64,000 bases of DNA from Mesorhizobium sp. L2C084A000 (lineage in GTDB: Bacteria; Pseudomonadota; Alphaproteobacteria; Rhizobiales; Rhizobiaceae): NCBI RefSeq assembly GCF_000502875.1, contig NZ_AYWX01000010.1:20445-84444 (forward strand). Direction: 5' to 3'. Both the position numbers and the translations under genes were made by a program. Shown in pieces: positions 16,979-24,589 of this stretch. Each line of letters begins with the position of its first letter. Within the stretch, counting starts at the first letter, position 1. The notes beneath the pieces are model-generated. The model was given only the letters and a program-made list of their open reading frames with translations, did no database searches and had not been told where the DNA came from.

Positions 16979-17959
16979 TTAGCTATCGGCCGGAAACCGC
17001 CGCCGGTAGTGATCGACCACTTCGGGATTGCGCAGATTGACCGGCAGTTTGCCCGCCAGCACCAGCAAGGCTTCACCCGCCGCGCCGACGCCCATGCGCA
17101 TCATCGATTCTTCGGTGATCCCGGCCATGTGCGGCGTGATGATGACATTGTCGAAGCCGAAATAGGGATGGTTCGACGGCAGCGGCTGCGTGGCAAAAAC
17201 GTCGAGCGCGGCACCGCCGATACGGCGTTTCTGCAACGCCTCGATCAGCGCGTCGTCGTCGATGACCGGTCCGCGCGACACGTTGATCAGCAGCGCCTGC
17301 GGCTTCATGCGGGCGATCCGCTCACGGTTGATCAGGCCGCGCGTTTCCGGGGTCAGCGGACAGCACAGCACGATGATGTCGCTCTGCTCGACCAGCGCGT
17401 CGATCGACAGGAAGCCGACCTTGTCCGGCGCCGGCTGCATGCTGCGCGTCGTTGCCACCACCTTCAAGTCGAAGCCGTGCGCGGCGATATGGCCGACCGC
17501 CTGGCCGACGGCACCAAGGCCGACGATGCCGATCGTCTTGCCGGCAAGCTCGCTGTTGGCATTGGCATGCTCGCGGCCGGCGAGCCAGCCTTTGGTGCGC
17601 AGGTCGCGGTCGACGACGCGGAAGTTGCGAAGCAAGGCAAGGGCCACGAACATGACGTGCTCGGCAACCGAGCGGGCATTGACCGCCGGCACGTTCGCCA
17701 CCAGCACGCCGGCGGTGGTCGCTGCTTCCATGGGGATCATGTCGAGCCCGGCGCCATGACGGATTGCCGCCCGCAGCAGCTTTGCGCCGTCGAAAAGCTG
17801 TGGTGGCAGCGACGCGCGCACGATGACGATGTCGGCATTTTTAGCCTCGGCGGCCAGCGTGGCCGGATCGATGGCGGAGGCGACGACGAGTTCGCCGGCG
17901 CCTGAGAGCATGGCCGAGGCGCGCGGGTGCAGGGCGTGGGTCGTGAGGATACGGGCCAT
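16979..17959 (-). CDS. D-2-hydroxyacid dehydrogenase family protein
   Basis: The 326-residue NAD(P)-dependent enzyme has the Rossmann motif GLGAVG (148-152), catalytic Arg229 (NVSRGP) and His277 (TPHMAG). The usual catalytic Glu, 29 residues after the Arg, is Gln258 here (DVFATQPLP instead of the common DVF..EP). Formate dehydrogenases use Gln at the matching site, so activity may remain but with changed chemistry. As the last gene of the minus-strand catabolic operon it could reduce or oxidise a 2-keto or 2-hydroxy acid made by the dehydratase. It starts five bases after the GntR stop. Confidence 0.87.
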   Translation of the reverse strand: MARILTTHALHPRASAMLSGAGELVVASAIDPATLAAEAKNADIVIVRASLPPQLFDGAKLLRAAIRHGAGLDMIPMEAATTAGVLVANVPAVNARSVAEHVMFVALALLRNFRVVDRDLRTKGWLAGREHANANSELAGKTIGIVGLGAVGQAVGHIAAHGFDLKVVATTRSMQPAPDKVGFLSIDALVEQSDIIVLCCPLTPETRGLINRERIARMKPQALLINVSRGPVIDDDALIEALQKRRIGGAALDVFATQPLPSNHPYFGFDNVIITPHMAGITEESMMRMGVGAAGEALLVLAGKLPVNLRNPEVVDHYRRRFPADS

Positions 17960-17964
17960 GTCGA

Positions 17965-18687
17965 TCAGGCTCTTTCGAGCGCCGGGCTTTGCGGCTCCTC
18001 GCCATGGCCCTCGATCAGGCCTTTCCAGTAGCTCTCAGCCCCTTGAAGATGGGCGCTCATCAGCGCCTGGGCGAGATTGCCGTCGCGGCGCAGCAGCGCC
18101 TCATAGATCTGGATATGCTCGGCATGCGAGCGCAGGTTGCGCTCGGGGTCGTTGAAATAGATCGGCAGGCGCTGCTCGCCCATCATGTAGTAGACGCTGC
18201 AGACATTGTGGAAGACGCTGTTCTTGGTGGCGCGCACGATTTCGAGGTGGAATTCGCGGTCTTCCCTGGCAAGCCCTTCGCCGGCGGCGATGCGCTCTTC
18301 CGAAGCCTTCAGGATTTCGCGCAGCCGCTCGAAATTCTCCTCCGTGGCACGCGAACAGGCAAGTTCGGCCGCCTTGATCTCGTGGATCTTGCGCAGTTCG
18401 ACCGTCTCGTAGATCTGGATCGGGTCGAGCGGCAGGCCTGCGCGGGCAAAAAGCGCCATGGCCTCCACACTGGCCTGCTTGGTGTCGATGTAGATACCGG
18501 ACTTGGCCCGGCGCTCGACGATGCGCATGGCCTCCAGGATGGCCAGCGCCTCGCGGATCTGACCGCGGCTGACGGCGAAATGCTCCGCCAGTTCGCGTTC
18601 CGAAGGCGTTCGGCCGCTCTCCTTGTCCGAATGGGAGAACAGGTAGGCAGCGAGTTCTGCGAGGAGGTTCTTTTCTTTCATCGTCAA
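17965..18687 (-). CDS. GntR-family regulator, FCD type
   Basis: The 240-residue regulator has an N-terminal winged helix (TPSERELAEHFAVSRGQIREAL, about residues 27-48) and an FCD domain. The metal-site residues of the FCD domain appear intact (DREFH, EHIQIYEAL, SAHLQG). It overlaps the upstream dehydratase gene by four bases, so it is part of the operon it probably controls. TGGT-N3-ACCA palindromes, the typical site shape of this subfamily, lie at 20907 and 21087 and again at 4482 and 4658. The ligand is probably a sugar acid or keto sugar from the pathway (inference). Confidence 0.88.
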   Translation of the reverse strand: MTMKEKNLLAELAAYLFSHSDKESGRTPSERELAEHFAVSRGQIREALAILEAMRIVERRAKSGIYIDTKQASVEAMALFARAGLPLDPIQIYETVELRKIHEIKAAELACSRATEENFERLREILKASEERIAAGEGLAREDREFHLEIVRATKNSVFHNVCSVYYMMGEQRLPIYFNDPERNLRSHAEHIQIYEALLRRDGNLAQALMSAHLQGAESYWKGLIEGHGEEPQSPALERA

Positions 18688-19853
18688 CCGCGTTGCGCGT
18701 GCGCCTCCAGGAACCGCTCCGAAATGGTGAATCCCAGACCCGGTTTTTCCGGGATCGCTATCATACCGTCCCTGGCTTCGACAGTCTCTTCGACCAGATC
18801 ATGGATCATCGGGTTGGCGCCAAGCGAATATTCGACGGTGAAACTCGACGGCGAGGCGGCGCAGACATGCAAGCCTGCGAAAAAACAGGGCGCGCCGGCC
18901 CACAAATGGGGTGCAAAGCGCAAATTGAAGGCGCTGGCGATGGTGCCGATCTTCATCGCCTCGCTGATGCCGCCGCAGAAAGCGGGATCAGGCTGGAAGA
19001 TGTCGGCGGCTTTGAGCACGGCAAGGTCGCGGAAGGCATAGCGTGTCGCCTCGCTTTCGCCGGTGGCGATCGGGACGGCACCTGACGCCCGCACTTCAGC
19101 CATGCCGGGCTTGTCGTCAGCGATAATAGGTTCCTCGAACCAGGCGAGGTCCAAATCGTTGACAAGGTGGATGAAGCGCTTGGCCTCGGCCACCGTGTAG
19201 GTGCCGTGCGCGTCGACCATCAGTTCGACATCGGGGCCGAGCGCCTGCCGTGCGGCCCGCACGCGGGTGGCGGAAATGTGTGCCGCGCCATCCATGGCGC
19301 CAACGCGCATCTTCAGTGCCTTGAAACCGCCCTTGGCGATATAGGACTTCAACTGCTCGCCGATGGCGTCGGCGGCCGCCCAGCCGCCGGACGCATAGGC
19401 CGGCATGCGATCGAGCTTGCGGCCGCCGAGCAGCCGCCAGACCGGAACGCCAAGCGATTTGCCAAGAATGTCCCACAGCGCGATGTCGACGGCGCTGATG
19501 GCGGCGATGCTCATGCCGCGCCGCGCCAGTTGCGGCATGGCGTGGCCGCCACGCGCGGCGCTGTCGTGGCGCACGCCATTGTAGAGCATCTCCCATATGA
19601 CGCCGATGTCGGCCGGATCGCGGCCGACCAGTTGCGGCCCGACCTCATGGTTCAGCATGTGGACGAGCGCACCGTAGCTGCCGGCACTGCCAGCGGCGTT
19701 CTTGCCTTCGCCCCAGCCGACCAGCCCGTCATCGGTCTCGATGCGCAGGATGGCGGCGTCGAAGGTCGTCACCTGACCGAAGTCGCTGCGGTGCTGCCGA
19801 GCGGCTTCGATCGGAACGCGGATCCACCAGGCTTGGACGGACTTGATGCGCAT
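18684..19853 (-). CDS. Enolase-superfamily sugar-acid dehydratase (mandelate racemase-like)
   Basis: The 389-residue enzyme shows the three metal ligands of the mandelate racemase group: Asp214 (MVDAHG), Glu240 (WFEEP) and Glu266 (ATGES). It also has Lys181-Met-Arg183 on one face and His316 (FAPHLW) with Asp289 on the other. These suit abstraction of the alpha proton of a sugar acid, followed by loss of water to give a 2-keto-3-deoxy acid. The exact sugar acid cannot be read from the sequence. It is the second gene of the operon, followed by the regulator with a four-base overlap. Confidence 0.87.
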   Translation of the reverse strand: MRIKSVQAWWIRVPIEAARQHRSDFGQVTTFDAAILRIETDDGLVGWGEGKNAAGSAGSYGALVHMLNHEVGPQLVGRDPADIGVIWEMLYNGVRHDSAARGGHAMPQLARRGMSIAAISAVDIALWDILGKSLGVPVWRLLGGRKLDRMPAYASGGWAAADAIGEQLKSYIAKGGFKALKMRVGAMDGAAHISATRVRAARQALGPDVELMVDAHGTYTVAEAKRFIHLVNDLDLAWFEEPIIADDKPGMAEVRASGAVPIATGESEATRYAFRDLAVLKAADIFQPDPAFCGGISEAMKIGTIASAFNLRFAPHLWAGAPCFFAGLHVCAASPSSFTVEYSLGANPMIHDLVEETVEARDGMIAIPEKPGLGFTISERFLEAHAQRG

Positions 19854-19913
19854 ATTCTTCCCCAGCCCCGCCGCCGGTCAGGGCGGAAGGGCGAATTTCC
19901 CAGAGGCAGTCGG

Positions 19914-20801
19914 CTACTTGATCAGCGGCAGCAACGTCTCGGCGTTGATGCGCATCTGGTCGGTGTAGAATTTCTCGGTGAGCACGCTGGAGCCGTGGTC
20001 CTGGATGAACTTCAGCTGCTCGGGCGAGATGTCGACCGGATTGCGCTCGACCATGTCGGGATAGGGGGCTGCCGGCGTCCGGTCGACGGGCGCGACGAAC
20101 TCATTGGTCAGCGCGCCATCGTAGCCGATCTCGCGCAAGGTGGCGACGATCTTCGGCCAGTCGATCTGGCCGAGGCCGGCGGCAAACCGGTTGTTGTCGG
20201 CGACATGGAAGTCGAACAGGCGCTTTCCGGCCTGCCGGATCGCGTCATAGACGTTAAATTCTTCCATGTGGATGTGATAGGCATCGAGGCAGACGCCGCA
20301 TTCGGGGCTGACCGCGTCGGCCAGAGCGAGTGCCTGGGCGCCGCGATTGAACAGATAGGTCTCGAAGCGGTTGAGCGGCTCTACCGCGATCTTGACGCCG
20401 ACCTTCTTGGCGTGGGTGAAGCATTCACGGGTGGCGTCGACGACCCACTTCCATTCCTCTTCTTCGGTCCCGTCAGGCACAACCTTGCCGACGGTCGCCG
20501 GAACCAGCGTGATGATCTCGCCATCGAGTTCGCTGACCATGGTCAGCACGTCCTTGACATATTGAACGGAACGCTCGCGCTGGCCCTGGTTCCTGGCGGC
20601 AAGGTTGCGCTCGCCCAGCATCAGGGTCACCGCGCCCCAGCAGCGAATACCATGCTCCTTCAGCAGCGCCCGGGTCTCCTTGGTCTTGTACTGCTCGGGC
20701 TCGCCGGAAATCTCGATCGACTCATAGCCGAATTTCTTGATGCGCTTGAGCGTCGTCTCCAAGGGTTCCGCGCGCATCCAGTTGTGCGTCGAAAGATGCA
20801 T
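19914..20801 (-). CDS. Sugar phosphate isomerase/epimerase-family TIM barrel
   Basis: This 295-residue xylose-isomerase-like TIM barrel has metal-site motifs AVEPLNRFETYLFN, CLDAYHIHMEE and FHVADNNR. I chose the ATG at 20801 (GGGAAGGA seven bases upstream) over an in-frame extension to 20918. Proteins of this fold epimerise or isomerise ketoses; some relatives of oxidative glycoside-cleavage pathways remove or add groups at C1-C2 of 3-keto sugars. It is the first gene of the minus-strand operon, with operator O3 about 106 bases upstream. Confidence 0.87.
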   Translation of the reverse strand: MHLSTHNWMRAEPLETTLKRIKKFGYESIEISGEPEQYKTKETRALLKEHGIRCWGAVTLMLGERNLAARNQGQRERSVQYVKDVLTMVSELDGEIITLVPATVGKVVPDGTEEEEWKWVVDATRECFTHAKKVGVKIAVEPLNRFETYLFNRGAQALALADAVSPECGVCLDAYHIHMEEFNVYDAIRQAGKRLFDFHVADNNRFAAGLGQIDWPKIVATLREIGYDGALTNEFVAPVDRTPAAPYPDMVERNPVDISPEQLKFIQDHGSSVLTEKFYTDQMRINAETLLPLIK

Positions 20802-20906
20802 GGTCTGTCCTTCCCAAATCGTCTCTATGGTTCGCCTGCGACATGCATCGCCAAAAGGCGACACAAAGGTTCCTCCCCAAGGCGTTCCCAGCCTTTTCTC
20901 GCAAAC

Positions 20907-20917
20907 TGGTTCGACCA
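20907..20917. promoter_or_regulatory. GntR/FCD-type operator O3
   Basis: The palindrome TGGTTCGACCA is identical to the core of O1 at 4482-4492. It stands 106 bases before the epimerase gene at 20801 and so probably controls the minus-strand operon. The rest of the 398-base divergent gap is AT-richer than its surroundings. Confidence 0.65.
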
Positions 20918-21066
20918 ATTGGGCCTGAAGCGAGGTCTACAGCAAATTCTCTAAATCGGCAAGAAGCGCTGGGATGCAACTTTCGCTGTGGATTATTTGC
21001 TTGATTATATTGAGATATATAGGCCTGCACCGGGTGATTTTGGGGTCTTGGTGGCGCATTGCATGG

Positions 21067-21097
21067 CTTGACCAAATTTCCACATTTGGTAATACCA
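21067..21097 (+). promoter_or_regulatory. Promoter with overlapping operator O4 for the plus-strand catabolic operon
   Basis: CTTGAC (21067-21072), a 17-base spacer and TAATAC (21090-21095) form a near-consensus promoter. TGGTAATACCA (21087-21097) overlaps the -10 box, exactly as in O2 at 4658. Confidence 0.65.
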
Positions 21098-21199
21098 GAA
21101 TGGCGGTGCGTGCAAGCACCCGTTGAGAAAAGACCAAAGTGGCTGGCCCTGTTTCCAATCGGCGCTATGCTCGGTCGAGAGAAATGAGGGAGGATGCCG

Positions 21200-22255
21200 A
21201 TGCCGACGACAATGAAGGGCCCTGGGCTGTTTCTGGCGCAGTTCGCGGGCGACGCCGCGCCGTTCAACTCACTGGCGTCGATCACCAAATGGGCGGCCGG
21301 TCTCGGCTACAAGGGCGTGCAGATCCCGACCTGGGACGCGCGGCTGTTCGACCTCAAGAAGGCGGCTTCCTCCAAGGCCTATTGCGATGAGGTGAAGGGC
21401 ATCTGCGCGGATGCCGGCGTCGAGATCACCGAACTGTCGACGCATCTGCAGGGGCAACTGGTGGCGGTGCATCCTGCCTATGACGCGCAGTTCGACGGCT
21501 TTGCGCCGGCTTCAGTGCACAACAATCCCAAGGCGCGGCAAAAATGGGCGGTCGAACAGATGGAGTTCGGGGCCAAGGCCTCGAAGAACCTTGGCCTCAA
21601 GGCCTCGGTCAGCTTCTCGGGAGCGCTGGCCTTTCCCTACCTCTACCCCTGGCCGCAGCGGCCGGCCGGGCTGATCGAGGAAGCGTTCGCGGAGCTCGGC
21701 AAGCGCTGGAAGCCGATCCTCGATGTCTATGAGGATAATGGCGTCGATATAGGCTACGAGATTCATCCCGGCGAAGACGTGTTCGACGGCGCCACCTTCG
21801 AGATGTTCCTCGATGCGGTCGGCGGCCACAAGCGCTGCAACATCAATTACGATCCGTCGCATTTCCTGCTGCAGCAGCTCGACTATCTCGAATTCATCGA
21901 CATCTATCACGAGCGCATCAAGGCGTTCCACGTCAAGGACGCCGAGTTCAACCCGACCGGCCGGCAAGGCGTCTATTCCGGCTATCAGAGCTGGACCAAC
22001 CGTGCCGGCCGCTTCCGTTCGCTGGGCGACGGACAGGTGGATTTCGGCGGCATCTTCTCCAAGCTGACCCAGTACAATTATGATTCCTGGGCGGTGCTGG
22101 AGTGGGAGTGCTGCCTGAAGCATCCGGAGGACGGCGCGGCCGAGGGCGCGCCTTTCATCGAGCATCACATCATCCGGGTGACGGAAAAGGCATTCGACGA
22201 CTTCGCCGGCGGCGCTACCGACAAGAAGTTGCTGCGCGCCATGATGGGAATCTAG
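21200..22255 (+). CDS. Sugar phosphate isomerase/epimerase-family TIM barrel, long form
   Basis: The 351-residue TIM-barrel enzyme shows likely metal-site motifs (GYEIHPGED, NYDPSHFLLQQ, FHVKDAEF, VLEWECCLKH). The ATG at 21200 is preferred because GGGAGG lies six bases before it; the ATG at 21194 abuts the ribosome site. Its length and pairing with a Gfo/Idh/MocA dehydrogenase recall enzymes that cleave 3-keto glycosides by beta-elimination or hydration. That role is an inference. It is the first gene of the plus-strand operon under operator O4. Confidence 0.87.
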   Translation: MPTTMKGPGLFLAQFAGDAAPFNSLASITKWAAGLGYKGVQIPTWDARLFDLKKAASSKAYCDEVKGICADAGVEITELSTHLQGQLVAVHPAYDAQFDGFAPASVHNNPKARQKWAVEQMEFGAKASKNLGLKASVSFSGALAFPYLYPWPQRPAGLIEEAFAELGKRWKPILDVYEDNGVDIGYEIHPGEDVFDGATFEMFLDAVGGHKRCNINYDPSHFLLQQLDYLEFIDIYHERIKAFHVKDAEFNPTGRQGVYSGYQSWTNRAGRFRSLGDGQVDFGGIFSKLTQYNYDSWAVLEWECCLKHPEDGAAEGAPFIEHHIIRVTEKAFDDFAGGATDKKLLRAMMGI

Positions 22256-22264
22256 CTCGACTTT

Positions 22265-22386
22265 CCCTCCCCCCTCGCGGGGAGGGTGGCCTGAAGGGCC
22301 GGGAGGGGTCGGTTCATGCCGAGCTCTACGTCCGGCAACCCCACCCGATCCGCTGCACGGATCGACCTCCCCTCAAGGGAGGTGAG
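22265..22386. repeat. Rhizobial-type palindromic mosaic repeat
   Basis: Blocks CCCTCCCCCCTCGCGGGGAG and GACCTCCCCTCAAGGGAGG flank a middle part with a CGATCCGTGCAGCGGATCG-like inverted repeat. The outer blocks match those at 31542-31661, so this is a dispersed family. It lies between the isomerase and the dehydrogenase genes of one operon. Confidence 0.6.
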
Positions 22387-22404
22387 ACAACGAGGGAGAA
22401 AGAC

Positions 22405-23592
22405 ATGGTCGGCGCATCAAAGTCGGAAACGGGAGGCGGCCCGATCCGCTACGGCATGGTCGGCGGCGGGCAAGGTGCCTTCATCGGCGCGGTGCATCGG
22501 ATCGCGGCGCGGCTGGACAACGACTTCGTGCTGGTTGCCGGCGCTTTGTCAGCCGACCCGGCCCGTGCCAAGGCATCAGCGGCCGAACTGGGGCTTGATC
22601 CCGCACGCAGCTATGCATCCTATGCCGAGATGGCCATGGCCGAGGCGAAGCGCCCCGACGGCATCGAGGCGGTGGCCATCGTCACGCCCAACAATGTCCA
22701 TGTGCCGGCGGCAAAAGCCTTCCTCGAGGCCGGCATCCACGTCATCTGCGACAAGCCGCTGGCGACGACGCTCGCCGAAGCAAAAAAGCTTGCGGCGATA
22801 GTCGAGAAGACCGGCAAGGTGTTCGTGCTGACGCACAACTACACCGCCTATCCGATGATCCGCCAGGCGCGCGAGATGGTCGCCAAGGGTGTGCTCGGCG
22901 ACATACGCATCGTGCAGTCCGAATATCCGCAGGACTGGCTGACTGAGGATTTGGCCGCGACAGGTCAGAAGCAGGCGGCGTGGCGCTCCGACCCCAAGCA
23001 GGCAGGCGCCGGCGGTGCGCTGGGCGATATCGGCACGCATGCCTACAACCTCGCCCGCTTCGTCTCGGGGCTGGAACTGGACTCCCTGTCGGCCGATCTC
23101 GACGCCTTCGTGCCGGGCCGGCTACTCGACGACAACGTCAACGTCATGCTGCGCTTCAAGCCTATCGGCAAGACGCATCCCGCCAAAGGCATGATCTGGG
23201 CAAGCCAGGTGGCGCCCGGCCATGAGAACGGGCTGAAACTGCGCATCTACGGTTCGAAGGGTGGGCTGGAATGGGTGCAGGCCGACCCGAACTATCTCTG
23301 GTACACGCCGTTCGGCCAGCCGAAACAACTGATCACCCGCAATGGCGCCGGCGCGCTGCCGGTGGCGGGCCGTGTCAGCCGCGTGCCGTCAGGCCATCCC
23401 GAGGGCTATCTCGAAGGTTTCGCCAACATCTACCAGGAGGCCGCGCGCGCCATCCGCGCGGCACGCCGCAAGGGCGGCAAGCCGGCCAAGGACGTCGTCT
23501 TCCCGACCATCCAGGACGGCGTCGAGGGCATGGCCTTCATCGAGGCCTGCGTGAAGTCGTCGAAGAAGAATGGGGCGTGGACGAAGCTCTGA
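22405..23592 (+). CDS. Gfo/Idh/MocA-family oxidoreductase
   Basis: The 395-residue protein starts near a Rossmann motif (YGMVGGGQGAFIG) and holds the family motif HVICDKPLATT with the conserved Lys-Pro pair. Further on, GGALGDIGTHAYNLARF supplies the usual Asp and His of the active site. The ATG at 22405 has GAGGGAG nine bases upstream. It would oxidise a hydroxyl of a sugar or glycoside using NAD(P). With the TIM-barrel enzymes either side, a 3-keto sugar intermediate is a reasonable guess. Confidence 0.9.
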   Translation: MVGASKSETGGGPIRYGMVGGGQGAFIGAVHRIAARLDNDFVLVAGALSADPARAKASAAELGLDPARSYASYAEMAMAEAKRPDGIEAVAIVTPNNVHVPAAKAFLEAGIHVICDKPLATTLAEAKKLAAIVEKTGKVFVLTHNYTAYPMIRQAREMVAKGVLGDIRIVQSEYPQDWLTEDLAATGQKQAAWRSDPKQAGAGGALGDIGTHAYNLARFVSGLELDSLSADLDAFVPGRLLDDNVNVMLRFKPIGKTHPAKGMIWASQVAPGHENGLKLRIYGSKGGLEWVQADPNYLWYTPFGQPKQLITRNGAGALPVAGRVSRVPSGHPEGYLEGFANIYQEAARAIRAARRKGGKPAKDVVFPTIQDGVEGMAFIEACVKSSKKNGAWTKL

Positions 23593-23631
23593 AATAGAGG
23601 CGGTCCGGGGAGCCAAGGGGAGGGAGTGTCG

Positions 23632-24483
23632 ATGAAAATCGGCATGTGCATGTTCTTGTGGACGACGGCCGTGTCGAAGAAACACGAGCCGCTGCTGCGC
23701 GACATCAAGGCGACCGGCTTCGATGGCGTCGAGATACCGATCTTCGCCGGCGCGCCGGACGACTATAAAAAACTCGGCGATCTGCTCGACCGCATCGGGC
23801 TGGAGCGGACCGCTGTTTCGGCCATGGGCGATCCGGCGATGAATTTGATCTCGGCCGACGCGGCGACGCGCAAGGCCGGTGTCGACTACATGAAATGGGC
23901 GATCGACTGCGCGCAGGCACTTGGCGCCGACACGCTGAGTGGCCCGCTGCATTCGACGCTCGGCGCCTTTTCCGGCTCCGGACCGACCGCTGCCGAGAAA
24001 AAGCGCTCCGTCGCCTCGCAGCGGGCGATCGGCGACCATGCCGGCAACAAGGGCGTCACCATCGGGCTCGAGGCGCTGAACCGCTTCGAATGCTATCTCC
24101 TCAACACGATGGCGGATCTGTCGGAGCATATCGACGCCATCGACCGGCCGCACATCAAGGCGATGTACGACACCTTCCACGCCAATATCGAGGAGGCCGA
24201 TCCGATCGGCGCCTACACGAAACACCGCCGGAATGTCGCGCATATCCATATTTCGGAGAATGATCGCGGCGTGCCGGGGCGCGGCAACATTGCGTGGAAG
24301 GAAACATTCTCGGCCATCCGCAAGAGCGGCTATAACGACTGGCTGACGATCGAAGCGTTCGGCCGTTCGCTGAAAGATTTGGCGGCGGCGACCAAGGTGT
24401 GGCGCGATTTTTCCGAGACACCGGAAGCGGTCTATCGGGAAGGGTATAGGCATATCAAAAATGGGTGGAAGAAGGCGGCGTAG
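23632..24483 (+). CDS. Sugar phosphate isomerase/epimerase-family TIM barrel (tagatose/psicose epimerase-like)
   Basis: The 283-residue protein MKIGMCMFLWTTAV... resembles ketose 3-epimerases and hydroxypyruvate isomerases: GLEALNRFECYLLN, MYDTFHANIEE, HIHISENDRGVPG and TIEAFGR provide the metal and catalytic carboxylates. The ATG at 23632 is favoured over the upstream GTG at 23626 because of spacing to GGGGAGGGAG. It is the last gene of the plus-strand operon. It could epimerise the free sugar released by the first two enzymes (inference). Confidence 0.88.
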   Translation: MKIGMCMFLWTTAVSKKHEPLLRDIKATGFDGVEIPIFAGAPDDYKKLGDLLDRIGLERTAVSAMGDPAMNLISADAATRKAGVDYMKWAIDCAQALGADTLSGPLHSTLGAFSGSGPTAAEKKRSVASQRAIGDHAGNKGVTIGLEALNRFECYLLNTMADLSEHIDAIDRPHIKAMYDTFHANIEEADPIGAYTKHRRNVAHIHISENDRGVPGRGNIAWKETFSAIRKSGYNDWLTIEAFGRSLKDLAAATKVWRDFSETPEAVYREGYRHIKNGWKKAA

Positions 24484-24589
24484 GCGCCTTCCTTATAGTG
24501 GGACTGAGCGAAGCCGCCCAACACCTGCCGCCGCGTTCCTTCACACCCCCCTCTGTCCTGCCGGCTTCTCATGAGACGGCAGCCGGCGC

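Noticed and set aside
19167..20954. 595-codon open frame on the plus strand
   Set aside because: It lies opposite two well-supported minus-strand genes (enolase-type dehydratase and TIM barrel). Long antisense frames are expected in GC-rich DNA with biased third positions.
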